NCBI RefSeq assembly: GCF_021391675.1
Contig: NZ_CP090096.1
Coordinates: forward strand, 930,001 to 994,000
Length of the DNA stretch: 64,000 nt
Direction of reading: 5' to 3'
Source of the DNA: Neorhizobium galegae
Lineage (GTDB): Bacteria; Pseudomonadota; Alphaproteobacteria; Rhizobiales; Rhizobiaceae
The notes beneath the pieces are model-generated. The model saw only the letters and a program-made list of their open reading frames with translations. It did no database searches and had not been told where the DNA came from. This document shows positions 27,702-37,303 of this stretch, in pieces. The translations under genes were made by a program, and so were the position numbers. Position 1 is the stretch's first letter. The number at the start of each line of letters is the position of its first letter.

Positions 27702-28565
27702 TTGAGCACCGCCGTCCTCGCCCTTAGCCAACGCCTTCGCCGGGTTCCCATCTCGGTCGTCATCGTATCGGTCATTTTCCTGGTGATCGTGCTTCTGGCG
27801 ATCTTCGCGCCCTGGGTGGCGCCAGCCGACCCCAACCGGCAGAACCTGCTCGGCCGCCTGAAGCCGCCGGGCTTCGAGATGCGCGGCATCACCTACTGGC
27901 TCGGCACCGACGACCTCGGCCGCGATCTGCTGTCGCGCACGCTCTACGGGGCCGGGGTCTCGCTCTCGGTCGCGGTGCTGTCGGTAGTCGTCTCGTCGCT
28001 GGTCGGCGTCACGCTCGGCATGATCGCCGGCTGGTTCCGTGGCAAGATCGAGATCCTCATCATGCGCCTGGTCGACATCATGATGTCGATCCCGGCGATC
28101 CTGCTGGCGGTGCTCACCGTCGCGGTGCTCGGCCCGGGCTTCCTGAAGCTGGTGCTGGTGCTCGGTCTCACGCGCTGGCCGCGTTATACCCGCGTCGCCT
28201 ACGCCCAGACGCTGCAGGTGGCGAACCTGCCCTTCATCAAGGCCTCCGAGCTTGCCGGGGCGGGGGCGGCGCGCATTCTCTTCCATCACATCCTGCCGAA
28301 TATCGCGGGCCCTGTGCTGATCGTCGCCACCGCCGAGTTCGGCCTGATGATCCTGATGGAAGCCGGCCTTTCCTTCCTCGGCCTCGGCATCCAGCCGCCG
28401 GCTTCGAGCTGGGGCTCGATCATGAGCGTCGGCCGTCAATATATCGAGCGGGCCTGGTGGATTGTCGCCTTTCCGGGCGCCTGTCTCTTCCTGCTCGTCT
28501 TTTCCGTCAACGTGCTTGGCGACTGGTTGCGAGACCAGCTCGACCCACGTTCCCGTACCCGTTGA
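27702..28565 (+). CDS. ABC transporter permease, DppC type
   Basis: 287 residues starting from TTG 27702, which has a strong AAGGAGAAGG ribosome site; no ATG fits as well. N-terminal OppC-like segment, then WLGTDDLGRDLLSRTLYGAGVSL and the EAA loop (FIKASELAGAGAARILFHHILPN). Ends with the VLGDWLRDQLDPRSR signature of DppC. Second half of the membrane channel. Confidence 0.93.
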   Translation: MSTAVLALSQRLRRVPISVVIVSVIFLVIVLLAIFAPWVAPADPNRQNLLGRLKPPGFEMRGITYWLGTDDLGRDLLSRTLYGAGVSLSVAVLSVVVSSLVGVTLGMIAGWFRGKIEILIMRLVDIMMSIPAILLAVLTVAVLGPGFLKLVLVLGLTRWPRYTRVAYAQTLQVANLPFIKASELAGAGAARILFHHILPNIAGPVLIVATAEFGLMILMEAGLSFLGLGIQPPASSWGSIMSVGRQYIERAWWIVAFPGACLFLLVFSVNVLGDWLRDQLDPRSRTR

Positions 28566-28593
28566 GTCTTTTGGCGCGTTGAGGTTTTAAGTC

Positions 28594-29376
28594 ATGGAAT
28601 TCGAAAACAAGACCATCGTCATCACCGGCGCGGCCGGCATTTTCGGCCGCTGGATCGCCGCTTATTTCGCTCGGGAAGGCGCAAAGCTGTGCCTCAGCGA
28701 CGTGCGCATGGATGGCCTTGAAAAGGCGGTCTCCGATCTCGGCCTTGACCGCTCCAGGGTACTGCTGCACGCGACGGAGCTCACCAGCGACGCCTCGATG
28801 CTCGAACTCGTCGACCTCGTGAAGCGCGAATGGAAGGCGCCGGATATCCTCGTCAACAATGCCGGCATCTATACCCGCTTCAGCCTGCTGGAGATGGAAT
28901 TCTCCGATTGGGACCGCGTCTTCGGCGTCAACCTGCGGGCGCCCTTCGTGCTGTCGCGCGAGTTCGCCAAGCTGATGATCGCCGAAGATAAAAAAGGCTC
29001 GATCGTCAACATCTCCTCGGGCGCCGCCCGCAAGATGAACCAGAATTCCGTGCCTTATTGCACCTCGAAGACGGCGATCGAGCGGCTTTCCAAGGGTTTC
29101 GCGCTGGAGCTTGCCGAATACGGCATCCGCGTCAACGTCGTCGAGCCGGGCTTTGCGCCGGGCAGCGAGGTGAGCGAGCTTTCCGACGAATACGTCACCA
29201 ACATGCTGAAGAACATTCCGCTCGGCCGCGCCAGTGGTCCCGAGGATGCGCCGGGCGCCATCGCCTATCTCTGCTCCGACAAGGCCGCCTTCATCACCGG
29301 CGCCGTGATCAGCGTTGATGGCGGCAATTCGATCGGCAACTACAAGCGCCCCGAACGGGCGAAGACGGCAGGCTGA
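28594..29376 (+). CDS. short-chain dehydrogenase/reductase
   Basis: 260 residues. Cofactor motif TGAAGIFG at residues 11-18, NNAG at about 86, catalytic Ser in NISSGAAR and the YCTSK catalytic pair. An NAD(P)H-dependent alcohol/ketone oxidoreductase that sits between the permease and ATPase genes, so it probably acts on the imported compound or its breakdown product. The 28-bp spacing to dppC-like and 6-bp to the next gene indicate one operon. Confidence 0.92.
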   Translation: MEFENKTIVITGAAGIFGRWIAAYFAREGAKLCLSDVRMDGLEKAVSDLGLDRSRVLLHATELTSDASMLELVDLVKREWKAPDILVNNAGIYTRFSLLEMEFSDWDRVFGVNLRAPFVLSREFAKLMIAEDKKGSIVNISSGAARKMNQNSVPYCTSKTAIERLSKGFALELAEYGIRVNVVEPGFAPGSEVSELSDEYVTNMLKNIPLGRASGPEDAPGAIAYLCSDKAAFITGAVISVDGGNSIGNYKRPERAKTAG

Positions 29377-29382
29377 GGAGAG

Positions 29383-30381
29383 ATGATGGACGCCGCCGCC
29401 AACCCGCTGCTTTCCGTCGATAGGCTGACCATCGATATCGGTGGTGCCAATGTCGTCGACGACATCTCCTTCACCGTCGCGCCCGGCAAGGTCATGGCGC
29501 TGGTGGGCGAGTCCGGCTGCGGCAAGTCGCTGACCTCCTATGCCATGCTCGGCCTGCTGCCGCCTGCCGCGAAACGCATCGCCGGCCGCATCATGCTGGA
29601 AAACACCGACCTTGCCGCCCTCTCGGAACGGCAGTTCCGCAAGGCGCGCGGAAAAGACATCTCGATCATCTTTCAGGAGCCGAGCGCCTCGCTCGACCCG
29701 CTGACGACGGTCGGCTCACAGATCGCCGAGGCCTACCGGGTCCACCACGGCGTCTCCAAGGCGGAGGCTTATGAGAAGGCGCGGCAGATGCTGGTCGATG
29801 TCGGCATTCCCGACCCGACCCGGCGGCTCGACCAGTATCCGTTCGAACTGTCCGGCGGCATGTGTCAGCGCATCATGATCTCGATCGCGCTGATCTGCGG
29901 CCCGCGCGTGCTGGTCGCAGACGAACCGACCACGGCGCTCGACGTGACGATCCAGGCGCAAATCCTCGACCTGATGAAGAAACTGGTCGCAGACCGCGGC
30001 ACCGCGATCGTGCTGATCACCCACGACATGGGCGTCGTTGCCGATATCGCCGACGACGTGGCGGTCATGTATGCCGGCCGCATCGCCGAAATCGCGCCGG
30101 TGCATGCGCTGTTCCGTGAGCCGAAACATCCTTACACGGCCCTGTTGCTGGCCAGCGTACCGAAACTCGATCACGCGCCGAAGGCGGACCTCGCGACCAT
30201 CGAGGGGACGGTGCCGACGCCGAACGAATTCGGCACCGGTTGCCGTTTCACCGAGCGCTGTCCGCTCGCGACCGACAAGTGTCGCACCGAACAGCCGCCG
30301 CTTTTCGATTGCGGCGGAGGCCACCGCTCGGCCTGCTGGCATATCGATCGCATGGCGGAAATCCGCGAGGTGGCGGCATGA
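29383..30381 (+). CDS. ABC transporter ATP-binding protein, DppD type
   Basis: 332 residues; ATG 29383 or the next ATG at 29386. Walker A GESGCGKS, signature LSGGMCQRI, Walker B VLVADEPTTALD and the DppD/OppD C-terminal Cys-rich extension (CRFTERCPLATDKC). Its stop overlaps the start of the DppF-type gene (ATGA). Confidence 0.95.
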   Translation: MMDAAANPLLSVDRLTIDIGGANVVDDISFTVAPGKVMALVGESGCGKSLTSYAMLGLLPPAAKRIAGRIMLENTDLAALSERQFRKARGKDISIIFQEPSASLDPLTTVGSQIAEAYRVHHGVSKAEAYEKARQMLVDVGIPDPTRRLDQYPFELSGGMCQRIMISIALICGPRVLVADEPTTALDVTIQAQILDLMKKLVADRGTAIVLITHDMGVVADIADDVAVMYAGRIAEIAPVHALFREPKHPYTALLLASVPKLDHAPKADLATIEGTVPTPNEFGTGCRFTERCPLATDKCRTEQPPLFDCGGGHRSACWHIDRMAEIREVAA

Positions 30382-31355
30382 GCGGGCAGCAGAACGTTCT
30401 CGAAATTCGCGATGTCGCAGTCCATTTCGGCGGCCGCGGCGGATTGCTCGGCAAGGCCGGCCCGGTGATCAAGGCCGTCAACGGCGTTGACCTCGATATC
30501 GCCCGCGGCGAGACCGTGGCGCTGGTCGGCGAATCCGGCTGCGGCAAGTCGACGCTTTCAAACACCATCGTTGGCCTGCAGGCGCCGATCTCCGGCAGCG
30601 TCCGGATCAGCGGCGACGAAGTGGTCGGCGCCAGCCGCCGGGAGCTCAACGACATTCGCCGCAAGGTGCAGATGATCTTCCAGGATCCGGCGCTGTCGCT
30701 CGATCCGCGCTCGACCGTCGGCGCCACGATCGGCGAACCGCTCATCGTGCGCGGCGTCGCCAAGGGTAGGGCGCTGAAGGAACGTGTCGCGATGCTGCTG
30801 CAGCAGGTGGGCCTGAGGCCCGAATATGCGGACCGTTATCCGCACCAGTTCTCCGGCGGCCAGCGGCAGCGCGTGGTGATCGCAAGAGCATTGGCGCTGG
30901 AGCCGGATCTCCTGATCTGCGACGAGCCGGTCTCGGCGCTCGACGTTTCTGTTCGCGCCCAGATTCTCAACCTGCTGGTCGCGCTGCAGAAGCGCACTGG
31001 CGTCTCCTACCTGTTCGTCAGCCATGACCTCGGCGTGGTCCGGCATATCTGCGACCGGGTCGTCGTCATGTATCTCGGCCGTTTCGTCGAGATGGCCGAC
31101 CGTGATACCTTTTTCGCCAATCCGAAACATCCCTATACCAAGGCGCTGATGTCGGCCGTGCCGGAAGCCGACCCGGAAGTGCAGCGTGCCAAGCAGCGTT
31201 TTATCCTTAGCGGTGAGCTGCCAAGTCCTTCAAACATCCCCTCCGGTTGCGCCTTCCACACGCGCTGCCCGCTTGCGACCGAAATATGCTCGAAAGAGCG
31301 GCCTGAACTGACGCTGCGTGCCGATGGCGCGCGCGTCGCCTGCCATCACGCATGA
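30378..31355 (+). CDS. ABC transporter ATP-binding protein, DppF type
   Basis: 325 residues from ATG 30378, overlapping the stop of the previous gene. Walker A GESGCGKST, signature FSGGQRQRV, Walker B LLICDEPVSALDV, and the C-terminal GCAFHTRCPLATEICSKE. Forms the ATPase heterodimer with the DppD-type protein. Confidence 0.95.
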   Translation: MSGQQNVLEIRDVAVHFGGRGGLLGKAGPVIKAVNGVDLDIARGETVALVGESGCGKSTLSNTIVGLQAPISGSVRISGDEVVGASRRELNDIRRKVQMIFQDPALSLDPRSTVGATIGEPLIVRGVAKGRALKERVAMLLQQVGLRPEYADRYPHQFSGGQRQRVVIARALALEPDLLICDEPVSALDVSVRAQILNLLVALQKRTGVSYLFVSHDLGVVRHICDRVVVMYLGRFVEMADRDTFFANPKHPYTKALMSAVPEADPEVQRAKQRFILSGELPSPSNIPSGCAFHTRCPLATEICSKERPELTLRADGARVACHHA

Positions 31356-31364
31356 AAGAATGAA

Positions 31365-33731
31365 ATGAGCGACGACCAGGTACACGAAACCCTCCGGCTA
31401 GCCGGCCTCGAAGCCCAGGCGGAAATCCGCATCGACCGATGGGGCATCCCGCATATCAAGGCGGCGAGCGAAAAGGACCTGTTTTTCGTCCAGGGTTTCA
31501 ATGCCGCCCGCGACCGGCTGTGGCAACTCGACCTGTGGCGCAAGCGCGGCCTCGGCCTGCTCGCTGCCGATTTCGGCCCCGGTTACCTGGCGCAGGACCA
31601 TGCCGCACGGCATTTCCTCTACCGCGGCGACATGGCTCCCGAATGGACTTCCTACGCGCCGGATACGCAAGCGATCTGCACCGCTTTCGCCGCCGGCATC
31701 AATGCCTATGTCGCGCTTTGCGAAGTGGAGCCAGCTCGCTTGCCGCCAGAATTCGCCGTCTTCGGCACCAAGCCGTCACGCTGGCAGCCGGCCGATGTGG
31801 TGCGTATCCGCAGCCATGCGCTAACCCGCAACGGCATTTCCGAAATCCTGCGCGCCAACATCATGGCACTTGCGGACGCAGAGACCGACCTGCTGCGCTT
31901 CGAGCTCGATCCGCCGGTCTCGCCGAAGCCGGAGGAGGGGATTTCACTCGCCGATATCCCGCTCGTCGCGACGCGTCTGTTCAAGCTCGCCACAGCCGCC
32001 GTCACCTTCGACAAGGCCCGCCTAACCGCTGGGCTGGACGACGTCTGGAAATGGACTGAGGTCACCGATCTCGGCGATATCGTCCAGGCGATCGCGGAGG
32101 AGGGGTCCAACAATTGGGCGGTGCACGGCTCCCGCACCGAGACCGGCCGGCCCATCCTTGCAACCGATCCGCACCGAGCCCATGCCGTGCCGTCGTTGCG
32201 TTATCTCGTCCATCTCGAGGCTCCCGGCCTCAACGTCATCGGCACCGGTGAACCGACCGCGCCCGGCATCTCGCTCGGCCATAACGACCGCACCGCCTTC
32301 GGCCTCACCATCTTCGGCGCCGACCAGGAAGACGTCTATGTGTACGAGACCAAAGAAGGCGATCCAGATTCGTACCGCTTTGGCGACGGCTGGGAGAAGA
32401 TCACTCGCATCGAGGAGAGTTTCCCGGTCAGGGGCTATCCCGACCAGACGCTGACGCTTTCGTTTACCCGCCACGGCCCGATCCTCCACGAAAACCCGAA
32501 GATCCGCCAGGTCATTGCCATGCGCTCCGTCTGGCTGTCACCCGGTTCCGCCGCTTATCTCGGCAGCCTGTCCTATATGCGCAGCGGTTCGGTGCATGCG
32601 TTTTCGCAGACGCTCGGGTCCTGGGGTACGCCCTCGGTCAACCATGTCAGCGCCGATGTGGATGGCAATTTAGGCTGGTTCACCGCCGGCTTCACGCCGG
32701 TGCGCCGAAATTGGGAAGGCCTGCTGCCCGTGCCGGGCCACGGCAGCCATGAATGGGACGGTTTCCTGCCCGCCGGCGAGCTTCCGCGCGCCTATAATCC
32801 GGCCGATGGTTTCGTGGCTTCTGCCAACGAGATGAATCTGCCGGCGAGCCGTGACCCGAGAGCTCCGTCGATCGGCCACGAATGGGCGGAGGTGAGCCGC
32901 GCCCAGCGCATCAAATCGGTCCTGCGCGCCGATCCCAAACACACGCTGAAGGCCTCGATGGCTTTGCAGACCGACGTCTATTCCCGCCCTGCTGCGATCA
33001 TCTGCGGCCTGCTGGGAAAAACTGCCAGCCGCCGACCACTAGATGAGCGACAGAACCGTGCTGCGGAACTTTTTGTTGGCTGGGACTATCGCCTCGGAGC
33101 GGGCAGTGCACCGGCCGCACTCTTCGAAGTATGGTGGATGAAGCATCTGCGGCCCGCTCTGCTGGCAAGGTTTGCACCGAATCTAGCCGTTCGCCAACTT
33201 CTGCTGCCCGGCGATGTCGACCGCATGTTGCTTCTTCTCAGCGAGCCTGGCACGCACTGGAATGCCACCGAACGGGACGCCATGCTGCTTTCGACACTTT
33301 CTGCCGGCTTTGCCGATTGCGAAGCCCGGCTCGGCCCCGACCCGGTCCTCTGGCGCTGGGGCGACCTTCACCGGGCGCTCTTCGAACACGCGACCAGCCG
33401 CATCAAGTCCCAGGGCGCAACGGACTGGGCCGGTAGCTGGAACATCGGCCCGCTGCCGCTCGGCGGCAGCCGCTCCACACCCATGCATGCCGGCTACCGG
33501 ATGGGGGATTTCGGCGTCAACGCCGGCGCCTCGGTCCGCCTCGTCATGGATGTCGGCGACTGGGACAACAGCGTCTGCATCAACACACCCGGCCAGTCCG
33601 GCGATCCCCGTTCGTCTCATTACGGGGATTTGGCCAGTATTTGGTCGAAAGGCGAATACGTGCCACTCCTCTACAGCGACGCCCGCATCGCCCAGGAAAC
33701 GATCCACCGCATCGTGCTTCTTCCGGCTTGA
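31365..33731 (+). CDS. penicillin acylase family protein (Ntn hydrolase)
   Basis: 788 residues, full proenzyme length. The alpha chain begins IRIDRWGIPHIKAASEKDLFFVQGF. The autocatalytic Ser is Ser248 in EEGSNNWAVHG, which becomes the beta-chain N-terminus. Also GHNDRTAFGLTIFGADQEDVYVYE and the beta-chain Asn region. Such enzymes hydrolyse N-acyl amides: penicillins, N-acyl homoserine lactones or N-acyl amino acids. Unusually there is no signal peptide, so it may act in the cytoplasm on the imported substrate. It ends the ABC operon. Confidence 0.92.
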   Translation: MSDDQVHETLRLAGLEAQAEIRIDRWGIPHIKAASEKDLFFVQGFNAARDRLWQLDLWRKRGLGLLAADFGPGYLAQDHAARHFLYRGDMAPEWTSYAPDTQAICTAFAAGINAYVALCEVEPARLPPEFAVFGTKPSRWQPADVVRIRSHALTRNGISEILRANIMALADAETDLLRFELDPPVSPKPEEGISLADIPLVATRLFKLATAAVTFDKARLTAGLDDVWKWTEVTDLGDIVQAIAEEGSNNWAVHGSRTETGRPILATDPHRAHAVPSLRYLVHLEAPGLNVIGTGEPTAPGISLGHNDRTAFGLTIFGADQEDVYVYETKEGDPDSYRFGDGWEKITRIEESFPVRGYPDQTLTLSFTRHGPILHENPKIRQVIAMRSVWLSPGSAAYLGSLSYMRSGSVHAFSQTLGSWGTPSVNHVSADVDGNLGWFTAGFTPVRRNWEGLLPVPGHGSHEWDGFLPAGELPRAYNPADGFVASANEMNLPASRDPRAPSIGHEWAEVSRAQRIKSVLRADPKHTLKASMALQTDVYSRPAAIICGLLGKTASRRPLDERQNRAAELFVGWDYRLGAGSAPAALFEVWWMKHLRPALLARFAPNLAVRQLLLPGDVDRMLLLLSEPGTHWNATERDAMLLSTLSAGFADCEARLGPDPVLWRWGDLHRALFEHATSRIKSQGATDWAGSWNIGPLPLGGSRSTPMHAGYRMGDFGVNAGASVRLVMDVGDWDNSVCINTPGQSGDPRSSHYGDLASIWSKGEYVPLLYSDARIAQETIHRIVLLPA

Positions 33732-33748
33732 GCTGCCGAGAGGCTGGG

Positions 33749-33940
33749 ATGCGTGCCGCACGACGCCGAACCGCTCGCTACGGCCGCTTTCTTAAGATGC
33801 AGTACCTCTTCCATGGCGATCTCGACGCCTTGTTCTTCAACCCCGCGCTTGAGGCGCTATTGCCGGATCTCGCCGCGCGGCGGCGACTTTTGCTGGTCGA
33901 AGAGGATCTGAGGGATATCGGATCATCGATCCCGAACGCA
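33749..33940 (+). pseudogene. 5' fragment of an unidentified gene cut by an IS30-family element
   Basis: ATG 33749 has a GAGAGGCTGGG ribosome site and begins 18 bp after the acylase stop, as an operon member would. It reads MRAARRRTARYGRFLKMQYL then HGDLDALFFNPALEALLPDLAARRR until the IS begins at 33941. I found no continuation beyond the second IS copy at 36177. The family is not recognised. Confidence 0.5.
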
Positions 33941-35058
33941 TGTGAGTTCATGCTGAACCGCGACTTGCGGGGCTGCCCAAGCTAACCGGCGTGTCTCATC
34001 TGAGCGAGCAGTTTTTTGCGAAAGACTTCGGCTGGCGTTCGATAGCCAAGACATTTGCGCGGTGTCGCATTGAGCCGATTGCAGATCTCGATCAGATCGG
34101 CGTCTGTGACCGACAGTGGGTCGACCTCTCTCGAAAGCCATTTCCTTACCCTGCCGTTGGTGTTCTCGACCGTGCCCTTCTGCCAGGGTGATTGTGGATC
34201 GCAGAACCACGTTTGGGTGCCGATGCTGGCCTGGAGATACGGCCAGTCGGTGAACTCCGTCCCGCGGTCGAAGGTGATCGAACGGCGGGCAAGATGGGGC
34301 AGGGACTGCAGGGCTTGTATGAGGCCGTCCATAACAGGCCGGGACTGCCGATCATTGTTGCGCAGAAAGATCGCAAAGCGGCTGACCCGCTCGACAAGCG
34401 ACGTCACATTGGCCTTTCCGAACTTCTTGCGGAACTGGATCAGATCGCATTCCCAATGGCCGAACTGCTTGCGATCGGCAACGACGTCTGGGCGGCGCAG
34501 GATGTTCAAGTTCGGGCTAAACCGTTGGCCGTGCTTGCGTCTGGCGTGTCGTGGTCTGCGCCTGGCACGATGCTCCGGCAAATGCCGCCACAGCTTGATG
34601 GCATGGCCGTCGGCCGAATAGGCGAACTTGTAGATCGTCTCATGGCTCACCGAGATCGGATGACGTTCCAGCCGCATTCGACCGGCGATCTGCTGCGGTG
34701 ACCAGCCGTGCACGATGCGCTCGATCACCGATTGTCGAACGTGTGAGAAGCGCGCAGGCTTCCGCAGCTTCGCACGACGTTCGCAAGCCATCTCATGCGC
34801 CGTCACGCAATAATAGCCGCTGAGATCGGGTATCTGCTTGTCGACGAACATATTGCGTCTGACTTCACGAAAGATCGTCGAACGATGTCGTCCGAGCTTC
34901 TCGGCGATGACCGCGACACTGAGGCCAGCCGTCCTCCAGCGAGCAATCTTACGGCGTTCGTCCAATCCAATCTGGGAATAGGTGCGTCTCATTGCGTCTT
35001 CCTTGCGGAGTGATAACCCATTGGCATCATTCGCAAGTCGCACTTCATCCTTGAACCC
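33941..35058 (-). mobile_element. IS30-family insertion sequence, copy 1 of a tandem pair
   Basis: A 1118-bp unit that repeats immediately at 35059. The ends carry imperfect inverted repeats of about 25 bp (left GTTCATGCTGAACCGCGACT, right the complement of a GTTCAAGGATGAA... sequence sharing GCGACTTGCG). It differs from copy 2 at 34120, 34512 and 34757. Confidence 0.9.
33982..34992 (-). CDS. IS30-family transposase (copy 1)
   Basis: 336 residues from the ATG at 34992 (MRRTYSQIGLDERRKIARWR); a longer reading frame extends into copy 2 and is not a real extension. Helix-turn-helix (LSVAVIAEKLGRHRSTIFRE) and DDE catalytic residues: Asp in HWECDLIQF, Asp in ITFDRGTEFTDW and Glu in QKGTVENTNGRVRKWL. 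It catalyses cut, circle or dimer-type IS30 transposition. Confidence 0.94.
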   Translation of the reverse strand: MRRTYSQIGLDERRKIARWRTAGLSVAVIAEKLGRHRSTIFREVRRNMFVDKQIPDLSGYYCVTAHEMACERRAKLRKPARFSHVRQSVIERIVHGWSPQQIAGRMRLERHPISVSHETIYKFAYSADGHAIKLWRHLPEHRARRRPRHARRKHGQRFSPNLNILRRPDVVADRKQFGHWECDLIQFRKKFGKANVTSLVERVSRFAIFLRNNDRQSRPVMDGLIQALQSLPHLARRSITFDRGTEFTDWPYLQASIGTQTWFCDPQSPWQKGTVENTNGRVRKWLSREVDPLSVTDADLIEICNRLNATPRKCLGYRTPAEVFRKKLLAQMRHAG

Positions 35059-36176
35059 TGTGAGTTCATGCTGAACCGCGACTTGCGGGGCTGCCCAAGC
35101 TAACCGGCGTGTCTCATCTGAGCGAGCAGTTTTTTGCGAAAGACTTCGGCTGGCGTTCGATAGCCAAGACATTTGCGCGGTGTCGCATTGAGCCGATTGC
35201 AGATCTCGATCAGATCGGCGTCTGTGACCGACAGTGGATCGACCTCTCTCGAAAGCCATTTCCTTACCCTGCCGTTGGTGTTCTCGACCGTGCCCTTCTG
35301 CCAGGGTGATTGTGGATCGCAGAACCACGTTTGGGTGCCGATGCTGGCCTGGAGATACGGCCAGTCGGTGAACTCCGTCCCGCGGTCGAAGGTGATCGAA
35401 CGGCGGGCAAGATGGGGCAGGGACTGCAGGGCTTGTATGAGGCCGTCCATAACAGGCCGGGACTGCCGATCATTGTTGCGCAGAAAGATCGCAAAGCGGC
35501 TGACCCGCTCGACAAGCGACGTCACATTGGCCTTTCCGAACTTCTTGCGGAACTGGATCAGATCGCATTCCCAATGGCCGAACTGCTTGCGATCGGCAAC
35601 GACGTCTGGGCGGCGCAGGATGTTCAAGTCCGGGCTAAACCGTTGGCCGTGCTTGCGTCTGGCGTGTCGTGGTCTGCGCCTGGCACGATGCTCCGGCAAA
35701 TGCCGCCACAGCTTGATGGCATGGCCGTCGGCCGAATAGGCGAACTTGTAGATCGTCTCATGGCTCACCGAGATCGGATGACGTTCCAGCCGCATTCGAC
35801 CGGCGATCTGCTGCGGTGACCAGCCGTGCACGATGCGCTCGATCACCGATTGTCGAACGTGTGAGAAGCGCGCAAGCTTCCGCAGCTTCGCACGACGTTC
35901 GCAAGCCATCTCATGCGCCGTCACGCAATAATAGCCGCTGAGATCGGGTATCTGCTTGTCGACGAACATATTGCGTCTGACTTCACGAAAGATCGTCGAA
36001 CGATGTCGTCCGAGCTTCTCGGCGATGACCGCGACACTGAGGCCAGCCGTCCTCCAGCGAGCAATCTTACGGCGTTCGTCCAATCCAATCTGGGAATAGG
36101 TGCGTCTCATTGCGTCTTCCTTGCGGAGTGATAACCCATTGGCATCATTCGCAAGTCGCACTTCATCCTTGAACCC
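35059..36176 (-). mobile_element. IS30-family insertion sequence, copy 2 of a tandem pair
   Basis: Exact-length direct repeat of 33941-35058, abutting it with no host DNA between. Head-to-tail abutted copies are the known reactive intermediate of IS30 transposition. Three base differences (35238, 35630, 35875) show the copies are not a perfectly fresh duplication. Confidence 0.9.
35100..36110 (-). CDS. IS30-family transposase (copy 2)
   Basis: 336 residues from the ATG at 36110, the same protein as copy 1 except Leu for Pro in the RKLARFSHV segment and Asp for Asn in RFSPDLNIL. DDE residues and the helix-turn-helix are intact, so both copies look able to encode an active enzyme. The frame is open further upstream into flanking DNA, but the family start is MRRTYS. 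Confidence 0.94.
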   Translation of the reverse strand: MRRTYSQIGLDERRKIARWRTAGLSVAVIAEKLGRHRSTIFREVRRNMFVDKQIPDLSGYYCVTAHEMACERRAKLRKLARFSHVRQSVIERIVHGWSPQQIAGRMRLERHPISVSHETIYKFAYSADGHAIKLWRHLPEHRARRRPRHARRKHGQRFSPDLNILRRPDVVADRKQFGHWECDLIQFRKKFGKANVTSLVERVSRFAIFLRNNDRQSRPVMDGLIQALQSLPHLARRSITFDRGTEFTDWPYLQASIGTQTWFCDPQSPWQKGTVENTNGRVRKWLSREVDPLSVTDADLIEICNRLNATPRKCLGYRTPAEVFRKKLLAQMRHAG

Positions 36177-36256
36177 ACCCCCCACCCGGTCTAGTATCGC
36201 ATAAGATAGATTATGGAACTTTAAAAATGCTGTTATCCGTGCTCTCGCGGTTGTTC

Positions 36257-37135
36257 TCAGGTCATCCAACTATCCGTCTCGGTAATGTGCGGAATACTCG
36301 ACTGGCTTCCCGGGCGGGAGCAGGCAATTGCAGCGGCCGTTGCCGCTCGCCGCATCGCCGCGTCGAAAGAGAGGCCTCGATCGAGAGCTGAAGCCAGCAC
36401 GCCCACAAAGCAGTCGCCAGCTGCAGTCGTATCCACGGCATCGACGGGGAGCGCCGGTACTCTTAACTCCTCGCCGTTGATGAAAGCTTCGGCTCCCTCG
36501 CCTCCCATGGTACGCAAGACCCCGGTGTTGAGAGCGTCTGACAATGATCTCGCGCCCGGCTCGCATCCAAGCCAACCTGCAAGAGCTTCGGCCTCGTCTT
36601 CGTTGACGATTACGATGTCGATCAAGGACAGAAGGTCGCGATCCAGCCGGTAGGCAGGCGCGAGGTTGAGGATCGATTTTGCAGGATGATTGGAGACGCG
36701 TCTGATTAGATTTTCGATCTGAGTAGCGTGGCTCTCCATCTGCATCAGGACGTAACTTGCATTCCGAAGCAGCTCATCTTCAACACCATCAGACTGCGCG
36801 GCAAGGTTGGCACCTGCTGCAACCGCAATCATGTTGCGGCCATTGGCATCGATCATTATCGCGGCGGAGCCAGTGGGTTCCCTCGATCGGACCACGCGGC
36901 TGATATCGACCTTGCCCTCCAAATTCTGAAGGGCGATAGGGGCCATGGCGTCGTCACCGACCGCCCCCGTCATGACGACCTTTGCGCCATCCCGCGCAGC
37001 CGCCAACGCTTGGTTGGCCCCCTTCCCTCCAGCCTCGGTTCGCGAACCCCGCGCTAAGACGGTCTGACCCGCTTGAGGTATCTCCTCGACCAGGTAGATG
37101 AGGTCAACATTGATTGATCCAAACGTGACGATCAT
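36257..37135 (-). CDS. rbsK: ribokinase (PfkB family)
   Basis: 292 residues. N-terminal GSINVDLIYLVEEIPQAGQT, the substrate motif GGKGANQALAAAR, and the C-terminal anion-hole/catalytic DTTAAGDCFVGVLA (Asp is the base). It phosphorylates ribose or a related sugar with ATP. Neighbouring nucleoside hydrolase remnants (46360-46623) would supply ribose, so it may be a survivor of a nucleoside catabolic set. The close IS30 copy does not cut the reading frame. Confidence 0.9.
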   Translation of the reverse strand: MIVTFGSINVDLIYLVEEIPQAGQTVLARGSRTEAGGKGANQALAAARDGAKVVMTGAVGDDAMAPIALQNLEGKVDISRVVRSREPTGSAAIMIDANGRNMIAVAAGANLAAQSDGVEDELLRNASYVLMQMESHATQIENLIRRVSNHPAKSILNLAPAYRLDRDLLSLIDIVIVNEDEAEALAGWLGCEPGARSLSDALNTGVLRTMGGEGAEAFINGEELRVPALPVDAVDTTAAGDCFVGVLASALDRGLSFDAAMRRAATAAAIACSRPGSQSSIPHITETDSWMT

Positions 37136-37303
37136 AACTGCTAATCCTAAGCTTGCTTTGCGACGCCGGCGCGGAAATGTTCGGTTCCCTCATGACCTGC
37201 CCTAGCAATGTGATCGTCTTCAGTCATTCGGGTGAGCGTCACTGGAACGACGCCATCAGCTCTCACTCTCATTTGAAGCTCCCATATTTGAAATTTGCTT
37301 ACC

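Noticed and set aside
35993..36269. Longer start for the copy 2 transposase, adding 53 residues
   Set aside because: The added part crosses the element end; the family start is MRRTYS.
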